In this document: positions 1 to 5,579 of the stretch, in pieces | Layout of the letters: each line of letters opens with the position of its first letter | Position numbering within the stretch: position 1 is the stretch's first letter | DNA from: Gammaproteobacteria bacterium | GTDB taxonomy: Bacteria; Pseudomonadota; Gammaproteobacteria; J113 | Length of the DNA: 9,059 nt | Assembly (NCBI GenBank): GCA_003694425.1 | Contig: RFJX01000161.1 | Location: 1-9,059, forward strand | Direction: 5' to 3' | The notes under the pieces: model-generated | What the model saw: the letters and a program-made list of their open reading frames with translations, nothing else | What the model was told of the DNA's origin: nothing | Databases searched by the model: none | Program-made: the position numbers and the translations under genes

Positions 1-996
1 CGCCCCGACGATGGCGCGGATGTGCTCCGGGGTGGTCCCGCAGCAGCCGCCGACGATGTTGACCAGGCCGCTCTCGGCGAATTCGCGCAGGGTGGCGGCC
101 ATCGCCTCCGGGGTCTCGTCGTACTCGCCGAACTCGTTCGGCAGCCCGGCATTGGGGTGGGCGCTGACGAAGCAGTCGGCCACCTGCGCGATCTCCTCGA
201 TGTGGGGCCGAAGCTCCCTCGCCCCCAGGGCGCAGTTGAGGCCGAAGGATAGGGGCTGACAGTGGTTGAGCGAGTTCCAGAAGGCCTCGGGGGTCTGGCC
301 GGTGAGGGTGCGGCCGGAGGCGTCGGTGATGGTGCCCGAGATCATCACCGGCAGCCGGATGCCGTGTTCCTCGAAGTAGCGGTCGATGGCGAACAGGGCG
401 GCCTTGGCGTTGAGGGTGTCGAACACCGTCTCGACCAGGACCAGATCGGCACCACCCTCGACCAGCCCGTGCAGGGCCTCGGTATAGGCTGCCACCAGCT
501 CGTCGTAGTGGACGTTGCGAAAGCCCGGGTTGTTGACGTCCGGGGAGATGGAGGCGGTGCGGTTGGTCGGACCCAGCACGCCGGCGACGTAACGGGGCCG
601 GCCGTCGGTGGTCTCGAATTCGTCCGCCGCCTCCCGGGCGAGGCGGGCGCCGTGGAGATTCAGCTCGTGGACCAGGTACTCGCAGGCGTAGTCGGCCTGG
701 GCGATGGCGGTGGCGTTGAAGGTATTGGTCTCGACGATGTCGCAGCCGGCCTCGAAATAGGCCCGGTGGATGGCCCTGATGACGTCCGGCCGGGTCAGCG
801 AGAGCAGGTCGTTGTTGCCCTTCAGGTCCTGCGGGTGATCGGCCAGCAGCTCGCCGCGGTAGTCCGCCTCCTCCAGCCGGTAGGACTGGATCATGGTGCC
901 CATGGCGCCGTCGAGGAAGAGGATGCGCTCGGCGAGCAGCCCCGGCAGGCGCCCGATGCGCGTCTCGCGTGCCCGATGGATGTCGCTGGTGGTCAT
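1..996 (-). CDS. metH: Methionine synthase MetH, N-terminal 332 residues (partial, runs off the left edge)
   Basis: Cobalamin-dependent methionine synthase moves a methyl group from 5-methyltetrahydrofolate through methylcobalamin to homocysteine in the cytoplasm. Read on the minus strand, the frame is open from ATG 996 to base 1 and gives 332 residues, all within the homocysteine-binding barrel. Visible signatures are [13 protein letters not shown] (residues 25-37), [10 protein letters not shown] (87-96), [20 protein letters not shown] (140-159) and [17 protein letters not shown] (313-329). The zinc-thiolate ligands are Cys255, Cys318 and Cys319, which keep the spacing of the E. coli ligands. 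An in-frame TAA lies 16 codons upstream with no ATG, GTG or TTG in between, so the ATG start is firm; only a weak GGGA serves as ribosome binding site. The folate, cobalamin and activation domains lie outside the window, so whether this is one long protein or a split MetH cannot be told. It is divergent from the riboswitch-controlled btuB. Confidence 0.96.
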   Translation of the reverse strand, partial: MTTSDIHRARETRIGRLPGLLAERILFLDGAMGTMIQSYRLEEADYRGELLADHPQDLKGNNDLLSLTRPDVIRAIHRAYFEAGCDIVETNTFNATAIAQADYACEYLVHELNLHGARLAREAADEFETTDGRPRYVAGVLGPTNRTASISPDVNNPGFRNVHYDELVAAYTEALHGLVEGGADLVLVETVFDTLNAKAALFAIDRYFEEHGIRLPVMISGTITDASGRTLTGQTPEAFWNSLNHCQPLSFGLNCALGARELRPHIEEIAQVADCFVSAHPNAGLPNEFGEYDETPEAMAATLREFAESGLVNIVGGCCGTTPEHIRAIVGA

Positions 997-1044
997 TGCG
1001 TGCGGTCCCGGAGTATGAGACCGGACATCTTAACCAACATTCAA

Positions 1045-1072
1045 ATCATAATAAATTGAATCTGCTTGAGAA
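1045..1072 (-). promoter_or_regulatory. Candidate sigma70 promoter for metH
   Basis: On the minus strand a TATGAT hexamer (bases 1050-1045) stands 16 bases from TTCTCA (1072-1067), which matches TTGACA at four of six positions. The area is AT-rich in an otherwise GC-rich window. The predicted leader is only about 40 bases, too short for a large riboswitch. The -10 element sits inside a dyad (1039-1061) that could be an operator. No tandem MetJ box and no MetR half-site pair with the usual spacing was recognised. The assignment is by eye. Confidence 0.4.
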
Positions 1073-1115
1073 TATTTCATGTCGTTCCTTGCCGGCTTCA
1101 TGATGGAGGGGGAGG

Positions 1116-1143
1116 TTGACATCGGGCCCGTGGCCGATACCAT
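1116..1143 (+). promoter_or_regulatory. Sigma70 promoter for the btuB riboswitch transcript
   Basis: A perfect -35 TTGACA (1116-1121) is followed after 16 bases by TACCAT (1138-1143), four of six matches to TATAAT. Transcription would start near 1150, exactly where the cobalamin aptamer begins, which supports the assignment independently of the hexamers. It reads rightwards into btuB and probably the genes behind it. Confidence 0.65.
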
Positions 1144-1149
1144 GGGCGC

Positions 1150-1348
1150 GCCGCAGGTGCCCCGGCCATGGCCGGGGTGAAACGGGAAGTCCGGTGAGTC
1201 GCCACCAGCGACAAGGCCGGCGCTGCCCCCGCAACGGTAGGCGAGTCGAGCCGTACCAGGAAGCCACTGCATCGCCAGATGTGGGAAGGCGGTACGGCCG
1301 GTGTCCCCGGCAAGACACCCCTCGCGAGCCCGGAGACCGGCCTGTGCG
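1150..1348 (+). promoter_or_regulatory. Cobalamin (AdoCbl-type) riboswitch aptamer upstream of btuB
   Basis: This leader binds a cobalamin and lowers expression of the uptake gene behind it when B12 is plentiful. The conserved blocks appear in family order: GGTGCC (1156-1161); a perfect P2-like stem CCCCGGCC/GGCCGGGG (1160-1177); AAACGGGAA (1180-1188); the core GCTGCCCCCGCAACGGTA (1222-1239); GCCACTG (1263-1269) pairing through CCAC with GTGG before GGGAAGGC; and the B12 box GAGCCCGGAGACCGGCC (1326-1342). The GAAG/GCCACTG and B12-box segments are those classically seen upstream of btuB. The ends are approximate because the outer P1 pairing was not folded by computer. No rRNA- or tRNA-like structure competes with this call. 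Confidence 0.93.
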
Positions 1349-1363
1349 CGTCGCGGCAGCTGC

Positions 1364-1432
1364 CCGCGCGGCATTTCTGCGCGGAGTAACTGTCATCCGC
1401 AACATGGGTGCGGGGATGCACCCGGGACGGAG
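1364..1432 (+). promoter_or_regulatory. Riboswitch expression platform: hairpins and btuB ribosome binding site
   Basis: Downstream of the aptamer are CCGCGC (1364-1369) and GCGCGG (1379-1384), a perfect six-pair stem with loop GGCATTTCT. This is the position of the hairpin whose loop kisses the aptamer's L5 in this class; a GGC in the loop could pair with GCC 1274-1276, but only three bases match. A second stem GGGTGC/GCACCC (1406-1411/1418-1423) ends just before GGGACGGAG, whose GGAG (1429-1432) is the btuB ribosome binding site, ten bases before ATG 1443. An alternative stem CATCCGCA (1394-1401) with TGCGGGGATG (1409-1418, two-base bulge) excludes the second. No run of T follows any stem, so control of translation is more likely than termination. 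The pairings were found by eye. Confidence 0.5.
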
Positions 1433-1442
1433 ATGCACATCC

Positions 1443-3380
1443 ATGAAGGCTCTATCCATTCTGGGGGGGCTCGGCCTCCTCGTCTGTAGTACCGCCTGCG
1501 CCGATCAGCTCGAACCCCTGGTGGTCAGCGCCACCCGCTTCGAACTCCACGGGGTGGCCACCGCCGCCAGCATCGACGTGATCGACCGCGAGGAGATCGA
1601 ACGCAGCGGCGCCCGCCACCTCGGCGACCTGCTGCGCGGCCAGGGCGGGGTCCAGGTCTCGGACCAGACCGGAGACGGCAGCCGTGCCATCGTCAGCATG
1701 CGCGGGTTCGGCGCCAACGCCGCGGCCAACACCCTCATCCTCGTCGACGGGCGGCGCCTCAACAACACCGATCTGCGCGCCCCGGATCTGAACGTCGTCT
1801 CGCTCCAGGACATCGAGCGCATCGAGATCATCCAGGGCAGCGCGGGCACCCTGTTCGGCGACCAGGCGGTCGGCGGGGTGATCAACATCATCACCCGGCG
1901 TCCGCGGGGGGCGGAGGGCGAGGTCCAGCTCGAGCTGGGCAGCCACGACCGTCAGGTGCAGCGGCTGTACGCCGGCCGGCGCCTGGACAACGGCCTGGGC
2001 CTGCGCCTCTCCCTGGAGCGGCGCTGGTCCGACAACTACCGGGAGAACAACCAGCTCCGCTACTACAACGGCAGGGTGCGGGCGGACTGGGAGCATGCCA
2101 GCGGGGTGATCTTCCTGGAGCACTACCAGGCGGTGGAGGACCTGGAGCTTCCCGGCGGGCTGTTCGCCGACGAACTCGCCGCCGACCGGCGCCAGAGCAC
2201 CCATCCCGGCGACTTCAACGACACCCGGACCTGGAACAGCCGGGCGGGGCTCGATCAGGAGCTGTTCCCGGACTGGCGCCTGCTGGCCGAATTCACCCAC
2301 CGGCGGGTGGAAACCGGGGCCCTCCTGACCGGCTTCGCCCTGCGCCAGCGGCGCGTCGACCGCAGTTTCAACCCCAGGCTGGTCGGCCGCCGGCGCCTGG
2401 GCAGCGGCGACCTGCTGCTGACCGCCGGCGGCGACATCGAGAGCCACGACTACCGGCTCACCTCCGCCTTCGGCCTGCAGACCAACGCCCAGACCAGCTA
2501 CAGCGCCTATCTCCAGGTCGTGTTGCCGCTGACGGAGGCCATGAGCCTGACCGGCGGCATGCGCAAGGCCTGGGTCCGCAACGATCTCTTCGACAGCTTC
2601 GCCTTCCCCGCCGGGCTCCGGGCGGATGACCAGCAGTTCGCGGGCAGCATCGGCCTGAGCTGGACCCCGGCACCCGCCTGGCGCCTCTTCCTGCGTCGCG
2701 ACGGCAATTACCGCTTTCCGCTGGTGGACGAGCAGACCAACACCGCCGCCGGAGTGAAGGGACTGAAGACCCAGACGGGATGGTCGGTGGAGACGGGGCT
2801 GGAGTGGACCGGGTCGGGACGGCGCCTCAAGGTCCTGGGCTACCGGCTGAAACTCGACAACGAGATCGACTTCGATCCGTCGCTGGGATTCGGTTTCTGC
2901 TGCAACACCAATCTCGATCCGACCATGCGCACCGGCGCGATCGTGGAGGGGGACCTCAGCCTGGGTCCGGCCTCCCTCTCCATGCGCTACAACTACATCG
3001 ACGCGGAGTTCCGGAGCGGCACCTTCGCCGGCCGGCGCGTGCCCCTGGTGGCCCGGCATCAGCTCCGCATCGATGCCGGCTGGCAGGCTACGCCGGCACT
3101 GGGCCTGCGGGGGGAGCTGCTGGCGATCGGCGACCGCTTCGCCGCCGGGGACATGGCCAACGACTCCGCCCGCCTGCCGGGATATGCCGTGGTCAACCTG
3201 CACGCCGACTACCGCTGGCGGTCGCTGCGCGGCGGGGTGCGGGTCGACAACCTGCTGGACAGGGAGTACAGCGATTTCGCCGCCCGCACCTTCCGCGCCT
3301 CCACCTTCAGCTTCGAGACCGGCTTCTACCCGATGCCGGAGCGGACCCTGAGCCTCTATCTGGACTATGCTTTGCCCTGA
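1443..3380 (+). CDS. btuB: Outer-membrane TonB-dependent cobalamin receptor BtuB
   Basis: BtuB carries cobalamins across the outer membrane using TonB energy. The 645-residue product has a signal peptide with likely cleavage after ACA (residues 18-20), then EPLVVSATRFE (24-34), which resembles the BtuB TonB box and the residues after it in E. coli (DTLVVTANRFE). The plug domain follows at roughly 35-150 (IDVIDREEIERSGARHLGDL, VSMRGFGANAAANTLILVDG, DIERIEIIQGSAGTLFGDQA, GGVINIITRRP); the rest is a beta barrel with frequent aromatic belts. Length is slightly above the E. coli protein. ATG 1443 was chosen because it directly precedes the signal peptide and has GGAG ten bases upstream; the frame stays open to 1116 but that part is riboswitch. 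The chain ends in YALP rather than the usual final aromatic residue, and its TGA overlaps the next ATG. A related corrinoid or cobinamide could also be the ligand. Confidence 0.95.
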   Translation: MKALSILGGLGLLVCSTACADQLEPLVVSATRFELHGVATAASIDVIDREEIERSGARHLGDLLRGQGGVQVSDQTGDGSRAIVSMRGFGANAAANTLILVDGRRLNNTDLRAPDLNVVSLQDIERIEIIQGSAGTLFGDQAVGGVINIITRRPRGAEGEVQLELGSHDRQVQRLYAGRRLDNGLGLRLSLERRWSDNYRENNQLRYYNGRVRADWEHASGVIFLEHYQAVEDLELPGGLFADELAADRRQSTHPGDFNDTRTWNSRAGLDQELFPDWRLLAEFTHRRVETGALLTGFALRQRRVDRSFNPRLVGRRRLGSGDLLLTAGGDIESHDYRLTSAFGLQTNAQTSYSAYLQVVLPLTEAMSLTGGMRKAWVRNDLFDSFAFPAGLRADDQQFAGSIGLSWTPAPAWRLFLRRDGNYRFPLVDEQTNTAAGVKGLKTQTGWSVETGLEWTGSGRRLKVLGYRLKLDNEIDFDPSLGFGFCCNTNLDPTMRTGAIVEGDLSLGPASLSMRYNYIDAEFRSGTFAGRRVPLVARHQLRIDAGWQATPALGLRGELLAIGDRFAAGDMANDSARLPGYAVVNLHADYRWRSLRGGVRVDNLLDREYSDFAARTFRASTFSFETGFYPMPERTLSLYLDYALP

Positions 3381-3931
3381 TGGGCAAGCGGATCAGCAAG
3401 GTGGTCACCCGGACCGGCGACAGCGGGCAGACCGGGCTCGCCGACGGCAGCCGGGTGGACAAGGGCGGTCTGCGGATCGAGGCGATTGGGGCGGTGGACG
3501 AGCTCAACGCGCAGCTCGGCCTGCTGCTGGCGCACGGTCTCCCGGATGCGATCCGGTGCGAGCTTGACCCCATCCAGCACCGGCTCTTCGACCTGGGCGG
3601 TGAACTGGCCCTGCCCGGGACGGCGGTGCTGGGGGACCCGGCGGTGGAGTCGCTGGAGAGGGCGCTGGAGGCGCTCAATGCCGGACTGCCGCCGCTGCGG
3701 GAGTTCGTGCTGCCCGGGGGATGCCCGCAGGCGGCCCGGGCCCATGTCGCGCGGGCCGTCTGCCGCCGGGCCGAACGGGCGCTCTGGCGGCTCGACGGGG
3801 AGGAGCCGCTCAATCCCGCCGCACTGCGCTATCTCAACCGGCTCTCCGATCTGCTGTTCGTGGTCGCAAGGGCGCTCAACCGGGAGGCGGGGCTGAAGGA
3901 GCCCTGCTGGAGGCGCGGCGGGGCGGATTGA
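3380..3931 (+). CDS. pduO: PduO-type ATP:cob(I)alamin adenosyltransferase
   Basis: This enzyme transfers the adenosyl group of ATP to cob(I)alamin in the cytoplasm, making adenosylcobalamin, the coenzyme and the usual riboswitch ligand. The 183-residue protein shows the family's ATP loop TRTGDSGQTGL (10-20), IEAIGAVDELNAQLG (33-47), FVLPGG (109-114), and helices with Arg125, Arg129 and Glu132 (RAVCRRAERAL) followed by NPAALRYLNRLSDLLFVVAR (145-164); the Arg-x3-Arg-x2-Glu spacing matches human MMAB and bacterial PduO. The start is set by TGATG overlap with the btuB stop, which implies translational coupling. The family is unrelated in fold to CobA/BtuR, which does the same job. Placement under the B12 riboswitch with btuB points to salvage of imported corrinoids rather than a propanediol operon, of which nothing is seen. 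Confidence 0.95.
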   Translation: MGKRISKVVTRTGDSGQTGLADGSRVDKGGLRIEAIGAVDELNAQLGLLLAHGLPDAIRCELDPIQHRLFDLGGELALPGTAVLGDPAVESLERALEALNAGLPPLREFVLPGGCPQAARAHVARAVCRRAERALWRLDGEEPLNPAALRYLNRLSDLLFVVARALNREAGLKEPCWRRGGAD

Positions 3932-3932
3932 G

Positions 3933-3948
3933 CCGGCGTATCCGCCGG
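3933..3948 (+). other. Hairpin just after the adenosyltransferase gene
   Basis: CCGGCG (3933-3938) and CGCCGG (3943-3948) form a perfect six-pair stem with loop TATC, starting two bases after the pduO stop. No T tract follows, so it is not a convincing intrinsic terminator. It may protect the 3' end of the btuB-pduO message or weaken read-through. A second small stem, GGGCC/GGCCC, lies at 3998-4009. A weak TAGAAT -10 (3978-3983) lacks a good -35. Confidence 0.35.
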
Positions 3949-4023
3949 TGAATATGGCGAGTGCGGCAGCAGTCGATTAGAATCGGAGCCGTTCACGGGG
4001 CCGTGGCCCATTCATCAACGTGC

Positions 4024-4029
4024 AAGGAG
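4024..4029 (+). promoter_or_regulatory. Ribosome binding site fixing the start of the DUF6580-like gene
   Basis: AAGGAG lies eight bases before ATG 4038. An in-frame GTG at 4020 overlaps this site and has no ribosome binding site of its own, so ATG 4038 is the start. Confidence 0.8.
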
Positions 4030-4037
4030 AAACCGGC

Positions 4038-4559
4038 ATGCGTCACTCCAGAACCGGCATCGTCATCGGGCTGATCCTGCTGGCGGCCGCATCCCGGCTG
4101 CTGCCGCATCCACCGAATTTCACCCCGATCCTGGCGATGGGGCTCTTCTCGGGAGCCATGCTGGCCGACCGCCGCCTCGCCCTGGCGGTACCGCTGGGGG
4201 CGATGCTGGCCAGTGACCTGGTGCTGGGCCTGCATGCCACCGTGGTATTCGTCTATGCGGGAGTCGCTGCCTCGGCCCTCATCGGTTTCCTGCTGCAGGA
4301 AAGGGCAGGGGGCATCCGGATCGTACTGGCGGCCCTCGCCGCCTCGGCCGCCTTCTTCCTGATCTCCAATTTCGGGGTCTGGCTCCTCTCGGGGCTGTAC
4401 CCGCGCGATCCGGCGGGCCTGCTGAGCTGTTACGCGATGGCCGTTCCCTTCTTCCACTACACCCTGCTGGGGACCCTGCTCTGCACCGCGCTCCTCTTCG
4501 GTTCGGCCAGGCTGCTCCGGCTGCCTGCCCCGCGCGACCGGCTGCTCACCGCTGAATGA
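4038..4559 (+). CDS. DUF6580-like integral membrane protein, candidate cobamide-linked transporter
   Basis: The 173-residue protein is almost wholly hydrophobic, with about five or six membrane segments (roughly 7-22, 31-43, 46-64, 68-86, 94-119, 133-158). I recognise the pattern of the DUF6580 family: SRLLPHPPNFTPILAMGLF (19-37), an acidic residue in MLASDLVLG (56-64), FFLISNFGVWLLSGLYP (106-122) and CYAMAVPFFHYTLLG (131-145). The family has no established function that I know of. Size and topology resemble small substrate-binding (S) components of ECF transporters, and it follows btuB and pduO on the same strand, so an inner-membrane role in corrinoid or cobalt handling is a reasonable inference. 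It does not look like BtuC, and no BtuD or BtuF is present here. Cys131 and Cys149 are its only cysteines. Its 3' end overlaps the convergent protease gene by 14 bases. Family call fairly sure, function unknown. Confidence 0.8.
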   Translation: MRHSRTGIVIGLILLAAASRLLPHPPNFTPILAMGLFSGAMLADRRLALAVPLGAMLASDLVLGLHATVVFVYAGVAASALIGFLLQERAGGIRIVLAALAASAAFFLISNFGVWLLSGLYPRDPAGLLSCYAMAVPFFHYTLLGTLLCTALLFGSARLLRLPAPRDRLLTAE

Positions 4560-5193
4560 GTTCCAGGGCCTGGCCGTGACGCTCCATCTTCAGCCGGTTG
4601 AGGAAGGAGTTGCCCAGCAGCACCTCGCTCGGGTGTGAGCCCTTGATGACCGCCGCCGGGACGTTCTCCAGGCGGATATCTCCGACCCGGACCTCCCGCA
4701 GGACCACGTACCAGGTCTGGGCAATCCCGGAGGCGGTACTGGTGTGGCCCGGCTTGCCCTCCAGCTTGTAGTCGATGCCCAGCCGCCGGGCCTGCGCCTC
4801 GTTCATCGCGATCAGGGTGGCACCGGTATCCACCAGGAAATCGACCGGGAAGCCGTTGATGCTGCCGCTGACCATGTACATCCCGCTGGCGTCGGGCCAG
4901 ACGCGGACCCGGGCCTTCTCCGGAGCGGGGGTGAAGCCGCCGCCGATCTGTTCATTGAGGCGATAGGTGCCGCGGATGCCGTCCACCTCGATGACGGCCT
5001 TCCTGCTGTCGGCATCGATGAGCCTCAAGCCCTCTACCGCCTTCTGCCCCTTCTTCAGCACCACCTCCCGCCCGTCGAGGCTGACCACGGCCATCCCCGG
5101 AAGCAGTCCCTTCACCACGATGCGCCGCTGGGCCTGGGCAGAGCCCGCCGGCAGCAGGACGAGGCAGAGGAACAGGGGGATCAGCGGATTCAT
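4546..5193 (-). CDS. Periplasmic retropepsin-like aspartic protease (clan AA, TIGR02281-like)
   Basis: The 215-residue product has a signal peptide (residues 1-22, ending GSAQAQ), a small N-terminal beta domain (about 23-85) with VVSLDGREVVLKKGQ and IEVDGIRGTYRLN, and a retroviral-type protease domain (about 95-215). The catalytic motif is FLVDTGAT with Asp122-Thr123-Gly124, and the domain closes with VLLGNSFLNRLKM (191-203). One such motif per chain means the active enzyme should be a dimer. Export to the periplasm or attachment to the inner membrane is likely; substrates of this bacterial family are not known to me. ATG 5193 was preferred over GTG 5217 because it begins the signal peptide and has AGGG seven bases upstream. 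It is convergent with the DUF6580-like gene and divergent from the cyd operon; nothing ties it functionally to either. Confidence 0.88.
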   Translation of the reverse strand: MNPLIPLFLCLVLLPAGSAQAQRRIVVKGLLPGMAVVSLDGREVVLKKGQKAVEGLRLIDADSRKAVIEVDGIRGTYRLNEQIGGGFTPAPEKARVRVWPDASGMYMVSGSINGFPVDFLVDTGATLIAMNEAQARRLGIDYKLEGKPGHTSTASGIAQTWYVVLREVRVGDIRLENVPAAVIKGSHPSEVLLGNSFLNRLKMERHGQALELIQR

Positions 5194-5195
5194 GC

Positions 5196-5224
5196 TTGCC
5201 CTGTCCCGGGGCAGCACTGATAAT
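5196..5224 (+). promoter_or_regulatory. Candidate sigma70 promoter for the cydP-cydABX operon
   Basis: TTGCCC (5196-5201, four of six) and GATAAT (5219-5224, five of six) are separated by 17 bases. Transcription would start near 5231 and give a leader of about 130 bases before cydP. The element lies directly next to the start codon of the divergent protease gene, within that gene's leader. No clear FNR or ArcA site was found nearby. The rest of the 5225-5362 leader shows no ORF or strong structure that I trust. Confidence 0.45.
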
Positions 5225-5362
5225 GAATCCTGTACGGGACCTGCATGGCGTGGCCTCCCGGGCGAAAGGGGCGTTCAACTGCACCCACATACATCATCGT
5301 CCATTCCGGCAACAAGTTTAACCCTCAGGCAGACGGGCGAACCGCGAGAGATCCAGCACGAG

Positions 5363-5554
5363 ATGCCGCAGAGAAGCACCGCCGCCATCGACCACGAAGC
5401 GCAGACGGCTCCGCCCCGGCCGTTGTGGAAGGAGATCACCGTGGTCCTGCTGGTCAAGCTCGCGGTGCTGGCCGGCATCTGGTACCTGTTCTTCAGCGAG
5501 CCGGTGGGCGAACATATCTCAGGCACGGACGTGTCAGAACATATCCTTTATTGA
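5363..5554 (+). CDS. cydP: Small cytochrome bd-associated membrane protein CydP
   Basis: A 63-residue protein with a polar N-terminus, one membrane helix (about residues 25-45) and a short polar tail. The pattern PLWKEITVVLLVKLAVLAGI (20-39) followed by WYLFFSEP matches the putative small oxidase subunit CydP that sits directly upstream of cydA in many proteobacteria. Its precise role is not settled; it is thought to act with the bd oxidase in the inner membrane. ATG 5363 is the first start that gives this family length; the ribosome binding site is weak (GAGAG about 13 bases upstream). The gap to cydA is 25 bases, and its stop lies inside a possible hairpin around the cydA start. The longer frame upstream (from 4967) is a shadow of the protease gene. 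Confidence 0.85.
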   Translation: MPQRSTAAIDHEAQTAPPRPLWKEITVVLLVKLAVLAGIWYLFFSEPVGEHISGTDVSEHILY

Positions 5555-5574
5555 CAATCGGTTATAAGGTATAT
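5541..5574 (+). promoter_or_regulatory. Possible hairpin covering the cydA ribosome binding site
   Basis: ATATCCTT (5541-5548), the end of cydP, can pair with AAGG-T-ATAT (5566-5574) with one bulged T. The AAGG arm (5566-5569) is the only ribosome binding site candidate for cydA, ten bases before GTG 5580. The stem is short and AT-rich. A ribosome finishing cydP at 5552-5554 would open it, which would couple cydA to cydP translation. This is inference from pairing alone. Confidence 0.3.
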
Positions 5575-5579
5575 TTCAA

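Noticed and set aside
1012..1030. MetJ box upstream of metH (AGATGTCC on the minus strand)
   Set aside because: One half-box matches AGACGTCT at six of eight positions, but the required adjacent repeat matches at only about three.
262..1059. 265-residue plus-strand ORF opposite metH
   Set aside because: It is antisense to a firmly identified MetH frame, low in complexity (rich in Gly, Val, Asp, Gln) and has no recognisable family; typical shadow of a GC-rich gene.
1116..1442. Upstream extension of the btuB frame by 109 codons
   Set aside because: The stretch is the cobalamin riboswitch and its leader; the signal peptide and ribosome binding site place the start at 1443.
1452..3203. 583-residue minus-strand ORF covering most of btuB
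   Set aside because: Very long, but it mirrors the BtuB frame, has no family motif, and its composition (Ala, Gly, Val, Pro, Glu, Gln) is what GC-rich antisense gives.
2780..3379. Upstream extension of the adenosyltransferase frame
   Set aside because: It lies wholly inside btuB in another frame; the family N-terminus begins at ATG 3380.
3933..3948. Intrinsic terminator after pduO
   Set aside because: The stem is good but no T tract follows; kept only as a hairpin.
5229..5250. Sigma54 -24/-12 promoter upstream of cydP
   Set aside because: Near GTACGGGACCTGCAT the GC of a -12 element is present but the GG at the required distance is missing.
5552..5565. FNR-like site near TTGACAATCGG
   Set aside because: Only the left half resembles TTGAT; the right half does not match ATCAA.
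5551..5575. Promoter TTGACA with TATATT before cydA
   Set aside because: The -35 is perfect but TATATT lies only 13 bases away and no acceptable -10 is found at 16-18 bases.
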